This document shows positions 26,445 through 34,976 of a stretch of DNA of 48,634 nucleotides, one piece after another. Both the position numbers and the translations under genes were made by a program. The notes under the pieces are model-generated. The model had not been told where the DNA came from. It saw only the letters and a list, made by a program, of their open reading frames with translations, and did not search any database. Position 1 is the stretch's first letter, and each line of letters starts with the position of its first letter. The DNA lies in assembly GCA_021847995.1 (NCBI GenBank), contig JAJZNE010000101.1, forward strand, positions 1 through 48,634, in the 5' to 3' direction. Origin of the DNA: Pseudomonadota bacterium. Lineage in GTDB: Bacteria > Pseudomonadota > Alphaproteobacteria > Acetobacterales > Acetobacteraceae.

Positions 26445-27641
26445 TCATGTCGTGTCGCTGCGCCGGCGCGCTACGGTGAGGCGGCGGTCGAGATCGGGCA
26501 GCAGCTCGGTGCCGAGGCCGGGGCCGGGCGGGACGGTGATGAAGCCGTCCTTCACCGCCGGCACCTGGGTGACGATGTCGCTGTACCAGGTGCGATAGTA
26601 GGCGCGCACGCTTTCCTGCACCAGCGCGTTCGGCGCGTTCAGCGACAGATGGGTGGAGGCGGCGAGCACCACCGGCCCGGTGCAGTCATGCGGTGCCACC
26701 GGCAGATGCCACGCCTCCGCCATGGCGGCGATCTTGCGCGCCTCCGATATGCCGCCGCACCAGGCGAGGTCGAACATCACCACGCCGGCCACGCCGGTTT
26801 CCAGCAGGTCGCGGAACGCCCAGCGCGTGGCGAGCGTCTCCGACGCGCAGATCGGCGCCGGCGACGCCTCGGCATAGCGGCGCAGGCTGGCGAGGCTGTC
26901 CATGCGGATCGGATCCTCATGCCAGAATGTGTTGTAGGGCGCGAGGGCCTTGGCGATCGTGATGGCGGGCAGCAACTGCCAGAGCGAATGGAACTCCACC
27001 ATGATGTCCATGCGGTCGCCGACGGCGCGGCGGATGCGCGCGAACGGCTCCAGTGCAGCGGCAAGTTCGGCGGGCGCGATGTACTGTCCGTCGTTGCGTT
27101 CGGCGGCGAGGTCGAACGGCCAGATCTTCATCGCCGTGATGCCCTCGGCAAGCAGGTCGCTGGCGAGTTCGTCGGCGCGGTGCAGGAAGGCGTCGAGGTC
27201 GTCGTAGCGCGCATCGGCGCCGATGCCCCAGTTGCTGCTGCGCTGCCCCTGCGCCCCGCGCATGTAGCCGGTGCCAGCACAGGTGTTGTAGGTGCGAATG
27301 CGCTCGCGGCTGAAGCCGCCGAGCAGTTGCGCGATCGGCTGTCCGGTGGCGCGCCCGAACAGATCCCAGAGCGCGATGTCGATCGCCGAATTGCCGCGCA
27401 TTTCCGCACCGGTGGCCCGGAAGCCGAGATAGTTGGTGAGGTCGCGGGCAATACGGTCGATCGCCAGCGGGTCGCGCCCGAGCAGCTTGGGCGCGACGGT
27501 CTCGTGAAGATACGCCTCCACCGTGCGTGGCATGAAGAAGGTCTCGCCCAATCCGGCGAGTCCCTCGTCGGTCAGCACGCGCACCCACAGCAGATTAGGC
27601 AATTCCCCGGCGCTCAGGGTTTCGATGGCGGTGATCTTCAT
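26445..27641 (-). CDS. Mandelate racemase/enolase-superfamily sugar-acid dehydratase-like enzyme
   Basis: A 398-residue enolase-superfamily protein: N-terminal capping domain (about 1-125), then a barrel. Barrel residues seen are Lys172 (AMKIWPF), metal ligands Glu216 (VEFHS, with His218 two residues on), Glu242 (WHEDP) and Glu268 (CASETLAT), and His318 in PHDCTGP. This layout resembles acid-sugar dehydratases of the mandelate-racemase group. The substrate is not predictable. The start at 27641 has GAGGGAGA 5 bases upstream and opens with the family's MKITAIE; the frame extends upstream without similarity. It is convergent with the GlcG gene, 15 bases apart. Confidence 0.88.
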   Translation of the reverse strand: MKITAIETLSAGELPNLLWVRVLTDEGLAGLGETFFMPRTVEAYLHETVAPKLLGRDPLAIDRIARDLTNYLGFRATGAEMRGNSAIDIALWDLFGRATGQPIAQLLGGFSRERIRTYNTCAGTGYMRGAQGQRSSNWGIGADARYDDLDAFLHRADELASDLLAEGITAMKIWPFDLAAERNDGQYIAPAELAAALEPFARIRRAVGDRMDIMVEFHSLWQLLPAITIAKALAPYNTFWHEDPIRMDSLASLRRYAEASPAPICASETLATRWAFRDLLETGVAGVVMFDLAWCGGISEARKIAAMAEAWHLPVAPHDCTGPVVLAASTHLSLNAPNALVQESVRAYYRTWYSDIVTQVPAVKDGFITVPPGPGLGTELLPDLDRRLTVARRRSDTT

Positions 27642-27897
27642 GGCCGTCTCCCTCGTGTCGCGCATGGTATGCCGCCCCGGTTGCCGCGGCCAGGGCCGGG
27701 CGGGCTTGCAGGGCGCCGGCAAACTGCGCAGAGAGGGCACAACACCGCGCCGCGGACGCGCGTGGCGATGATGGAGCACCACGCTGCCCCCGCTTGACCC
27801 GCTGGCCGATTTCGCGTGGCGGACGGCGTTCCGCCTCGGCTTCCCGCTCGCCCGGCTGTGGTGGCGCGCGCGGGGCGCGCCGCATGAAGGGGCGCTG

Positions 27898-28257
27898 GTG
27901 GCGCTGCGGGTCGGTCCGACCGTGCTGCTGCTGCGCCCCTCCTACCGGCTCGCATGGACCTTTCCCGGCGGCGGCGTCCGCCCCGGCGAGGCGCCGGAGG
28001 CAGCGGCACGGCGCGAACTGGTCGAGGAGGTCGGCCTCGTCGTGCCGGCGCTGCGACCGGCCGGCATCATCGACGGCCGCTTCGACGGGCGGCCGGATCG
28101 CGTGCATTTCTTCGAACTCCGGCTGGAGCGCCCGCCCGCCCTGCGCCTCGACAACCGGGAAATCATCGCCGCGCGGTTCGTCGGGCCCGACGAACTCGAC
28201 CGCCTGGCCCTGACCGGCTCGGTTGCCGCCTATCTGGCACAGGCACGGCGCGCTTGA
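27898..28257 (+). CDS. Nudix hydrolase
   Basis: At least 119 residues with a complete Nudix box: a glycine, five residues, Glu, seven residues, then RELVEEVGL (about residues 24-48). Nudix enzymes hydrolyse nucleoside diphosphates linked to another group; the substrate is unknown. The GTG at 27898 is the first canonical start in frame, but coding-quality sequence extends upstream to about 27784 (FAWRTAFRLGFPLARLWWRARG), which resembles the N-terminal helix common in this subfamily. Between the in-frame stop at 27769 and 27898 only CTG codons could start it (27784 or 27802). The gene is probably longer than given, or uses a rare start, or has suffered a frameshift. Confidence 0.8.
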   Translation: MALRVGPTVLLLRPSYRLAWTFPGGGVRPGEAPEAAARRELVEEVGLVVPALRPAGIIDGRFDGRPDRVHFFELRLERPPALRLDNREIIAARFVGPDELDRLALTGSVAAYLAQARRA

Positions 28258-28323
28258 CCGTGCCGCCGCAGCCGATCAGAGTCGGACGAGAGCGCAGCGG
28301 CGCCCCAGGCGCAGGGGCGCTCT

Positions 28324-28398
28324 CCGGTTGGGGGTTGGCCGGTTGGGGGTTGGCCGGTTGGGGGTTGGCCGGTTGGGGGTTGGCCGGTTGGGGGTTGG
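28324..28398. repeat. Five perfect 15-bp G-rich tandem repeats (quadruplex-capable)
   Basis: The unit CCGGTTGGGGGTTGG is repeated five times without a mismatch, ending one base before the ATG of the response regulator. Each unit carries GG-TT-GGGGG-TT-GG on the coding strand, so DNA or the mRNA leader could fold two-tier G-quadruplexes. As the unit is a multiple of three, copy-number change would not shift a frame; read in the regulator frame it would give repeated RLGVG. There are no spacers, so it is not a CRISPR array. Confidence 0.95.
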
Positions 28399-28399
28399 G

Positions 28400-29068
28400 A
28401 TGAGTGGCGCGTTACGTTCGCCGGCCGCAGAGGATACGGCCGGCGCCGGGTCGGCCGCGGATGCCGTTCATGTCGTCGATGACGATGCCGCCGTGCGCGG
28501 TTCCCTCCGCTTCCTGCTCGAATCGGCCGGCTATGCCGTCGTTACCCATGCCACGGCGGAGGCGTTCCTGCGCGTCGCCGCCAGGCAGCGCGCGGGCTGC
28601 CTGCTGACCGACCTGCGCATGCCGGGGCTCGGCGGGCTGGCGTTGCAGCAGCGTCTGCATGAGATCGGGCTGCGCATTCCGGTGGTCGTGATGACCGGGC
28701 ATGGGGATGTCGCCACGGCGGTGCAGGCGATGAAGGGTGGCGCGCTCGACTTCCTGGAAAAGCCGTTCGACGATGAGCGGCTGCTGGCCGCGGTGGCGCG
28801 GGCGCTGGAGGCGGGCCGCGCGAGGGCGGCGGAAACCGCCGCGGCGGATGACGCGACCCGGCGGCTGGAGACGCTGACACCGCGCGAGCGCGAGGTGCTG
28901 GAAGGGCTGGTGGCCGGGCAGGGCAGCAAGGCGATCGCCCGCACCCTCGGGGCCAGCCCGCGCACGATCGAGGTGCATCGCCTGCGCGTCATGGAGAAGC
29001 TTCAGGTCCACAGCCTGCCGGACCTCGTCCGTCTGGTGCAGGCCGCAGCCCCGGCCCGCGCGGCCTGA
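28400..29068 (+). CDS. FixJ/NarL-type two-component response regulator
   Basis: A 222-residue regulator. The receiver domain (about residues 22-140) has acidic pocket residues Asp27-Asp29, phosphoacceptor Asp71 (LLTDLRMPG) and Lys121 (FLEKPF); the GALDFLEKPF ending is typical of the FixJ group. The C-terminal LuxR-type helix-turn-helix (LTPREREVLEGLVAGQGSKAIARTL, about 159-183) binds DNA. No kinase lies next to it. ATG 28400 directly follows the G-rich repeat, and the only Shine-Dalgarno-like bases are the repeat's own G run, so the leader may affect its expression. The frame is open upstream through the repeat. It ends 9 bases before the end of convergent murA. Confidence 0.92.
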   Translation: MSGALRSPAAEDTAGAGSAADAVHVVDDDAAVRGSLRFLLESAGYAVVTHATAEAFLRVAARQRAGCLLTDLRMPGLGGLALQQRLHEIGLRIPVVVMTGHGDVATAVQAMKGGALDFLEKPFDDERLLAAVARALEAGRARAAETAAADDATRRLETLTPREREVLEGLVAGQGSKAIARTLGASPRTIEVHRLRVMEKLQVHSLPDLVRLVQAAAPARAA

Positions 29069-29077
29069 GGCGACGGC

Positions 29078-30340
29078 TCAGCCGGCAAGCCGCTCGATAT
29101 CGGCGCCGCAGGCGGCGAGCTTCTGCTCCACCGCCTCGTAGCCGCGATCGAGGTGATAGACGCGGTTCACCACCGTCTCCCCCCGTGCGGCCAGGCCCGC
29201 CAGCACGAGCGACACCGAAGCACGCAGATCGGTCGCCATCACCGGCGCACCCGATAGCGTCGGCACCCCGCGCACGATCGCCGAGGCACCATGCACGTTG
29301 ACCCGCGCGCCCAGCCGGTTCAGCTCCGGGACATGCATGAAGCGGTTTTCGAAGATCGTCTCGGTGATCATCGCCGCCCCCTCCGCCACCGCCATCAGCG
29401 CCATCAGCTGCGCCTGCATGTCGGTCGGGAAGCCGGGATAGGGTTCGGTCATCGCATCGGTGCCGCGCAGCCCATTGAGGCGGCGCACGGTCAGGCCGCC
29501 GTCACCCTCCAGCACCTCCACCCCCGCTTCCGCCAGCACCCGCAGCACGGCATCGAGATGGTCGCGCCGGGCGTGGCGGAGGTGCAGGGTGCCGCCGGTG
29601 ATGGCGGCAGCACAGGCATAGGTGCCGGTTTCGATCCGGTCGGGGATCACGGCATGCGTGGCGCCGTGCAGACGGCGCACGCCCTCCACCGTCAGCCGGT
29701 CAGTGCCGATGCCGCCGATGCGGCCCCCCATCGCGACCAGGCACTCGGCGAGATCGGAAATCTCCGGCTCGCGCGCCGCGTTCGCGATCACCGTCTGGCC
29801 GTCGGCGAGGCTTGCCGCCATCAGCAGATTCTCGGTCGCGCCGACGCTCGGCATCGGCAGAACGATGGCGGCGCCGTGCAGCCCGTGCGGTGCGCTGGCA
29901 TGGACGTAGCCGCCCTCCAGCCGGATCACCGCCCCCATCTGCTCCAGCCCCTTGAGATGCAGGTCGATCGGCCGCGGGCCGATAGCGCAGCCGCCGGGCA
30001 GGCTGACCCGCGCCTCTCCGGCACGGGCGACCAGCGGGCCGAGCACGAGGACGGAGGCGCGCATCTTGCGCACGATGTCATACGGCGCCTCGGTACAGCG
30101 GATCGCACCGCCGATCGCGAGGGTCCGCCCGTCGTCATCGAGCGGCGCGACGCCGACACCATGCTGCGCAATCAATGCCCGCATGGTGGCAATGTCGGCA
30201 AGGCGCGGCACATTGCTCAGCACCAGGGGCTGTTCGGTCAGCAGCCCCGCCGCGAGCAGCGGCAGGGCGGCATTCTTGGCGCCGCCGATGGCGATTTCGC
30301 CGTCGAGCGGACGGCCGCCGCGGATCAGGATCCGGTCCAT
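29078..30340 (-). CDS. murA: UDP-N-acetylglucosamine 1-carboxyvinyltransferase
   Basis: A 420-residue enzyme of normal length (EPT fold). It opens with the typical [28 protein letters not shown]. The catalytic loop has Cys118 in [18 protein letters not shown]; cysteine here is the fosfomycin-sensitive form. It transfers enolpyruvate to UDP-GlcNAc, the first committed step of peptidoglycan synthesis. The start at 30340 gives the family N terminus; the frame runs further upstream into the dcd gene. It follows dcd by 19 bases on the same strand. Confidence 0.96.
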   Translation of the reverse strand: MDRILIRGGRPLDGEIAIGGAKNAALPLLAAGLLTEQPLVLSNVPRLADIATMRALIAQHGVGVAPLDDDGRTLAIGGAIRCTEAPYDIVRKMRASVLVLGPLVARAGEARVSLPGGCAIGPRPIDLHLKGLEQMGAVIRLEGGYVHASAPHGLHGAAIVLPMPSVGATENLLMAASLADGQTVIANAAREPEISDLAECLVAMGGRIGGIGTDRLTVEGVRRLHGATHAVIPDRIETGTYACAAAITGGTLHLRHARRDHLDAVLRVLAEAGVEVLEGDGGLTVRRLNGLRGTDAMTEPYPGFPTDMQAQLMALMAVAEGAAMITETIFENRFMHVPELNRLGARVNVHGASAIVRGVPTLSGAPVMATDLRASVSLVLAGLAARGETVVNRVYHLDRGYEAVEQKLAACGADIERLAG

Positions 30341-30359
30341 GCCGGAGGCATAGCGAATT

Positions 30360-30917
30360 TCAGCCGAGCCGGGGAAGAGCCACGCCGCGCTGGTGCATGT
30401 ATTTCCCGGCGCGGTCGGCATAGCTCGTTTCGCACGGCGCCTCACCATGCAGGAACAGGAACTGGCAGATGCCCTCGAAGGCGTAGATTTTGGCCGGCAG
30501 CGGGGTGGTGTTGCTGATCTCGATCGTCACCTGCCCTTCCCATTCCGGTTCCAGGGGGGTGACGTTGACGATGATGCCGCAACGCGCATAGGTCGATTTG
30601 CCCAGGCAGATGACCAGCACATCGCGCGGAACGCGGACGTATTCCACGGTATGCCCGAGGGCGAAACTGTTCGGGGGGATGACGCAGACCGGACCACGCC
30701 GATCGACGAAGCCCTGCGGCGAGAACTGCTTGGGATCGACGATCGCCGAATCGACGTTGGTGAACACCTTGAACTCGTCGGCGATGCGGGCGTCGTAGCC
30801 GTAGCTCGACAGGCCGAAGCTGATCACGCCGTCGCGCTTCTGCGCCTCAACGAACGGGTCGATCATGCCGTGCGACTGGGCCATCCGGCGGATCCAGCGG
30901 TCGGACATCACGGGCAT
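30360..30917 (-). CDS. dcd: dCTP deaminase
   Basis: A 185-residue enzyme of normal length. Signature stretches are SDRWIRRMA at the N terminus, [16 protein letters not shown], the [25 protein letters not shown] core with the catalytic Glu, and [22 protein letters not shown]. It converts dCTP to dUTP for dTTP synthesis. The start at 30917 has AGAGGG 8 bases upstream; a second ATG at 30908 (MSDRW) lacks one. It overlaps the end of a small upstream gene by 10 bases. Confidence 0.95.
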   Translation of the reverse strand: MPVMSDRWIRRMAQSHGMIDPFVEAQKRDGVISFGLSSYGYDARIADEFKVFTNVDSAIVDPKQFSPQGFVDRRGPVCVIPPNSFALGHTVEYVRVPRDVLVICLGKSTYARCGIIVNVTPLEPEWEGQVTIEISNTTPLPAKIYAFEGICQFLFLHGEAPCETSYADRAGKYMHQRGVALPRLG

Positions 30918-31102
30918 GGGCGCGCCCTCTCCGGCAGCGGAGCCGGCGCCTCGGTGGGCGGCGCCGTCGCGGCGGCGGCGTCGCGCGCGCGGGCCTGCTG
31001 CCTGCGCCGGCGCAGATTCTCCCGCAGCGCCGCCGCCTCCCGCTGCTGGCGGGCGGTGGGCTGAACCACGGGCGGCGACGGGGGCGGGGAGACGGGCGGC
31101 AT
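30908..31102 (-). CDS. Small basic hypothetical protein
   Basis: A 64-residue protein with a Pro-rich start, a highly charged helix ([24 protein letters not shown], about residues 18-41) and an Ala/Pro tail. The helix resembles that of short, uncharacterised proteins found in alphaproteobacteria, but no function is known to me. It overlaps the dcd start by 10 bases, which favours co-transcription. The start is uncertain; no good ribosome binding site precedes 31102. Confidence 0.5.
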   Translation of the reverse strand: MPPVSPPPSPPVVQPTARQQREAAALRENLRRRRQQARARDAAAATAPPTEAPAPLPERARPCP

Positions 31103-31263
31103 GGCGACAGCGAAGGCTGCGCGCCGCCCGGTGTCAAGGATGGAGGTTTGGCATCGCCGGCCGGCGCTGGTAGGACAGACGACGGCAGGAACCCACGCCA
31201 TATCGGCAACTGCCATGCTGGTTATCCGCTGAACCTTCATCCCCATCGCCCGGAGCCTGCAAG

Positions 31264-31467
31264 ATGCGCCGACCGAACGCCACGGCATTGCTGATCGCCC
31301 TGTCGCTCCTGCTGGCCGGCTGCGGCAGCAGCGCGCATGTTGTCGAGGGGGCGGCGGTGGGCGCCGGGGCCGGTGCGGCCGTAGGTGCGCTCACCGGAGC
31401 CGGCGCCTTGCCGGGTGCCCTGATCGGCGGCGGCGTGGGCACCGTGGGCGGCCTGCTGCTGCCGTGA
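31264..31467 (+). CDS. Small glycine-zipper lipoprotein
   Basis: A 67-residue protein with a lipoprotein signal (LLIALSLLLAGCG, predicted lipidated Cys near residue 20). It is followed by alternating Gly/Ala (VGAGAGAAVGALTGAGALPGAL), the glycine-zipper pattern of small outer-membrane or envelope lipoproteins. GGAG lies 8 bases before the ATG. The role is unknown. The 204 bases that follow (31468-31671) hold nothing I recognise. Confidence 0.8.
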   Translation: MRRPNATALLIALSLLLAGCGSSAHVVEGAAVGAGAGAAVGALTGAGALPGALIGGGVGTVGGLLLP

Positions 31468-31680
31468 CGCGCGGGGGCGGCGCGTCGGCTGACTGCGCCG
31501 CGTCAGGTGGTCTGACACGGCACGGGCGGCTTGGGCGGCGCATCGGGTACCGGCTGTTGGTGGCGCGCGCCGGGCAGGTATCAGGGATGAACATCGGGCC
31601 GCTCCGGGCGTTCCAGTGACAGGTGGCGGGCAGCAGGGCGATGGGCATGCGGGCGGGACAGGCAACAGGGCGTGATCTGG

Positions 31681-31971
31681 ATGTGCAACGCTGATCTCGT
31701 CGGCGGAATGGCCGATGCGCTGGCAACGGAAACCGGCTGCGGCGTCGTGGTGGCTGCGGCGGACGCGGGCACCGGCGACGACATCACCGTCCTCATCGCC
31801 GAGGCAGGGCTGTCCGGTCAGCAAGTCCAGCAAATCGTCCTGGCGCTGCTGCGATCGCTCAATGAGCGGGAGGCCTGCGGCTGCCCGGCCTGCACGGCGG
31901 TGCTCGGCCGCATCGCCGACGCCGCTGCCCTGGCGCAACGCCGTGCCGCCGCCGCCGCCGTGCTGCATTGA
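31681..31971 (+). CDS. Small Cys-containing hypothetical protein
   Basis: A 96-residue protein with GC-rich third codon positions like the neighbouring genes. Five cysteines are present, three of them in a compact CGCPAC motif near residue 65 and single ones at about residues 2 and 20. Such spacing could bind zinc or be redox-active; this is inference. No family is recognised. ATG 31681 follows an AGGG; GTG 31672 and ATG 31714 are alternatives. It lies between the lipoprotein gene and tRNA-Leu. Confidence 0.5.
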   Translation: MCNADLVGGMADALATETGCGVVVAAADAGTGDDITVLIAEAGLSGQQVQQIVLALLRSLNEREACGCPACTAVLGRIADAAALAQRRAAAAAVLH

Positions 31972-32018
31972 TCCGCCCGCCCGCGCCAACGGCTGCGGTC
32001 GCATGAGACCTGACACGA

Positions 32019-32100
<82 letters not shown>

Positions 32101-32114
32101 GGCGCCGTTCGGTA

Positions 32115-33023
32115 TCATCCCGGCAGATCGCGGGCGATGTCCAGGGCGCGGCGCAGCAGCGTCTCGCTCGCCTCCGGCGTGCGGAAGGCGCTGTGGGCCG
32201 ACAGTGTGACGTTGGTGAGACCGGCCAGGACATGCCCATCCGGCAGCGGCTCGGTTGTGAACACATCGAGGGCGGCATGCGCGATCCTGCCGTCGTGCAG
32301 CGCCGCGGCCAGCGCCGCCTCATCGACCAGGGCACCGCGCGCCGTGTTGACCAGGATCGCCCCGGGCCTGAGCTGCGCCAGCCGTGCCGCGGAGAGAAAG
32401 CCGCGTGTCTCCCCGGTCAGCAGCAGATGCAGGCTGACCACATGACTTTCCGCCAGCAGCGTGTCGAGATCGACGAACGTGACCCCCGCCGCCTGCCGCG
32501 GCGTCCGGTTCCACGCCAGCACCCGCATCCCGCACCCGAGCGCGATGCGCGCCGTTTCCCGCGCGATGCCGCCGAAGCCGATCAGCCCCAGCGTCTTGCC
32601 GAGAATCTGCATCCCCTCGGTGCGCGGCCAGCGACCGGCACGGATGCCGCGGTCCATCGCGGCAAGTCTCCGCGCCGCCGCCCACATCAGCGCGACCGTG
32701 TGTTCCGCCACGGCGGTGTCGCCATAGCCGCGGATGACATGCACCGTGATGCCGAGGGCGGCCAGCGCCTCCGGGTCCATGTAGCTGCGCGCGCCGGTGC
32801 CGAGGAAGATGACGTGGCGCAGGTCGGGACAGGCGCGCATCGTCCCGGTCGGCAGCGCGGTGCGGTCGATCAGCACGAAATGGTAGCCGGCGAACAGCGC
32901 CGGCAGCTCCGCCGGCAGCACCTGGGCCTGCATGTTGACCGAAACGGGCGGGTCGTCCGGCCGCACCACGCGATGGAAGATGGTCGCGAGTTCCTCGCTC
33001 GCATCGGCAAACAGACCGTGCAT
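32115..33023 (-). CDS. D-2-hydroxyacid dehydrogenase family oxidoreductase
   Basis: A 302-residue NAD(P)-dependent dehydrogenase. The nucleotide-binding fold begins LGLIGFGGIARETARIA (about 146-161). The catalytic triad residues are Arg229 (NTARGALVDE), Glu258 (TTEPLP) and His277 (SAHSAF). Members reduce 2-keto acids or oxidise D-2-hydroxyacids such as glycerate, lactate or phosphoglycerate; the substrate is not evident, and the short N-terminal domain lacks the regulatory ACT domain of SerA. AGAGGAG lies 6 bases before the ATG at 33023. It is divergent from the PBP gene with a 100-base gap. Confidence 0.9.
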   Translation of the reverse strand: MHGLFADASEELATIFHRVVRPDDPPVSVNMQAQVLPAELPALFAGYHFVLIDRTALPTGTMRACPDLRHVIFLGTGARSYMDPEALAALGITVHVIRGYGDTAVAEHTVALMWAAARRLAAMDRGIRAGRWPRTEGMQILGKTLGLIGFGGIARETARIALGCGMRVLAWNRTPRQAAGVTFVDLDTLLAESHVVSLHLLLTGETRGFLSAARLAQLRPGAILVNTARGALVDEAALAAALHDGRIAHAALDVFTTEPLPDGHVLAGLTNVTLSAHSAFRTPEASETLLRRALDIARDLPG

Positions 33024-33123
33024 GGGCGCTCCTCTGTGGCGAACGCGATACTGCGCGGAGGACCGGGGCGCCGGCAAGCGCGCGGGCGTGGCGGCGCGCC
33101 GGTGATACCGGTATGGCTGTGTC

Positions 33124-34956
33124 ATGTATCGCGTGCCGCCACTCTATGGCCTGCCGCAACCCGCCCCGGCGCCGCGCCCGCCGGTTCCGGTGGAGGCACC
33201 GCCGCCCCGGCGGCGCTGGCGCTGGGTGCTGCTGCGCTGGGGGCTGATCGGCGGAGTGTGGGGCACGCTGCTGCTCGCCGCCCTGCTCCTGTGGTTCGCG
33301 CGGGATCTGCCGCGGCCGGAAAGCGCCCTCGATGCCGTCCGCCGCCCGAGCCTGACACTCACCGACCGCGCCGGACATGTGGTGGCGAGCTATGGCGACG
33401 TGGTGGGGGAAACGGTGCGATTGGCCGACCTGCCGCCGTTCCTGCCGCAGGCGGTGGTGGCGGTGGAGGACCGGCGGTTCTGGCAGCATGGCGGCATCGA
33501 CGTGATCGGGATCCTGCGCGCCGCCATCGTCGATCTGCGGGCCGGGCATGTCGTGCAGGGCGGATCGACGCTGACGCAGCAGGTGGCAAAGAACCTGTTT
33601 CTGTCCAACGCCCGCACGTTCCGCCGCAAGGTTCAGGAAGTGCTGCTGACGCTGTGGCTGGAGCGGCATTTCAGCAAGCGCGAGATCCTCGAAATCTGGC
33701 TCAACCGCGTCTATCTCGGCGCCGGCGCCTGGGGCGTGGACGCGGCGGCACGGCTCTATTTCGGGGTGCCGGCACGGCACGTCACACTCTGGCAGGCGGC
33801 AGTGCTGGCCGGCCTGCCGCGTGCGCCGTCGCGCTTCTCGCCGCGCAGCGACCCGGCGGCGGCTGCGGCGCGGGCGCGGGAGGTGCTGGCGGCGATGGCC
33901 GGCACCGGCGTCATCAGCGACACGCAGGCGGACGATGCGGCCTCCCGCATCGCCTTCCCGGCGCCGCCCGAGGGCGCCGGATGGTTTGCCGACTGGGCGG
34001 CACAGGAGGCCGAGGCGCTGGTGCCGGAGGGGGAGGATGCCATCGTCCGCACCACGCTCGATGCGCGCCTGCAGGCGGCGGTGGAGGCGAAACTCGCCGC
34101 CGTGCTCGACGGACCCGGCGCGCGGCTCGGCGTGGGCGAAGGGGCGGTGGTGGTGCTGGATGCGGCGACCGGGGCGGTCCGCGCGATGGATGGCGGACGC
34201 GACCGGCGCGCCAGCAGCTTCAACCGCGCCGTGCTCGCCCGCCGCCAGCCCGGATCGGCATTCAAGCCGTTCGTGTGGCTCGCGGCACTGGAGCGCGGCC
34301 TGCGGCCGGAGGACATGATCGAGGATGCGCCGCTGCATCTCGGCGGCTGGACCCCCAACAATTTCGACGGCCGGTTCCGCGGCCGGGTGACGCTGGAGAC
34401 GGCGCTGGCCGAAAGCCTCAACACCGTCGCGGTGCGGCTGGCGGAGGCGGCCGGCGGGCCGGCGGCGGTGGCGGCGGTGGCGCGCCGGCTCGGGCTGGCC
34501 GGCCGGCTGCCCGACGACCTCACCATCGCCCTCGGCACCGGCGAGGTCGGGGTGATGGAACTCGCAGGGGCCTACGGGGCGTTCTGCAACGGCGGCTGGC
34601 GGGTGACGCCGGCGGGGATCGAGACGGTGCGCGCCGGCGGGCACGCCACCGTGCCGCCGCGGCCGGCGGGGCTGCGCGCGATTGCCCCGGAGCAGGCGGT
34701 GATGATGCAGCGCATGCTGGCCGCGGTGGTGGGGCGGGGCAGCGGACGGGAAGCTGCGGTGCCGGGACGGCAGGTGGCCGGCAAGACCGGGACGACGCAG
34801 GATTTCCGCGACGCCTGGTTCGTCGGCTGCATTGGCGGCAGTGTCATCGCCGTCTGGCTCGGCAATGACGACAACCGCCCGATGCAGGGGGTGACCGGCG
34901 GCAGCCTGCCGGCCCGCCTGTTCCGGGACATCGCGCTCGAACTGCGCGGCGGCTGA
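33124..34956 (+). CDS. Class A penicillin-binding protein (bifunctional)
   Basis: A 610-residue PBP1-type enzyme. It has a Pro-rich cytoplasmic N terminus (residues 1-30) and a membrane anchor (about 32-58). The glycosyltransferase family 51 domain has catalytic Glu115 in EDRRFWQHGG and GGSTLTQQVAKNLFL. The transpeptidase domain has Ser378-Lys381 (SAFK), SLN near 434 and KTGT near 556. It polymerises and crosslinks peptidoglycan in the periplasm. It is shorter than typical PBP1A (about 800 residues) and appears to lack the OB-like insertion domain. The window thus carries both a class B (mrdA) and a class A synthase. Confidence 0.94.
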   Translation: MYRVPPLYGLPQPAPAPRPPVPVEAPPPRRRWRWVLLRWGLIGGVWGTLLLAALLLWFARDLPRPESALDAVRRPSLTLTDRAGHVVASYGDVVGETVRLADLPPFLPQAVVAVEDRRFWQHGGIDVIGILRAAIVDLRAGHVVQGGSTLTQQVAKNLFLSNARTFRRKVQEVLLTLWLERHFSKREILEIWLNRVYLGAGAWGVDAAARLYFGVPARHVTLWQAAVLAGLPRAPSRFSPRSDPAAAAARAREVLAAMAGTGVISDTQADDAASRIAFPAPPEGAGWFADWAAQEAEALVPEGEDAIVRTTLDARLQAAVEAKLAAVLDGPGARLGVGEGAVVVLDAATGAVRAMDGGRDRRASSFNRAVLARRQPGSAFKPFVWLAALERGLRPEDMIEDAPLHLGGWTPNNFDGRFRGRVTLETALAESLNTVAVRLAEAAGGPAAVAAVARRLGLAGRLPDDLTIALGTGEVGVMELAGAYGAFCNGGWRVTPAGIETVRAGGHATVPPRPAGLRAIAPEQAVMMQRMLAAVVGRGSGREAAVPGRQVAGKTGTTQDFRDAWFVGCIGGSVIAVWLGNDDNRPMQGVTGGSLPARLFRDIALELRGG

Positions 34957-34976
34957 GCGGGGAAGGAGAGGATGCG

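Noticed and set aside
28324..28398. CRISPR array
   Set aside because: Units are directly joined with no spacers and there are no cas genes; it is a simple tandem repeat.
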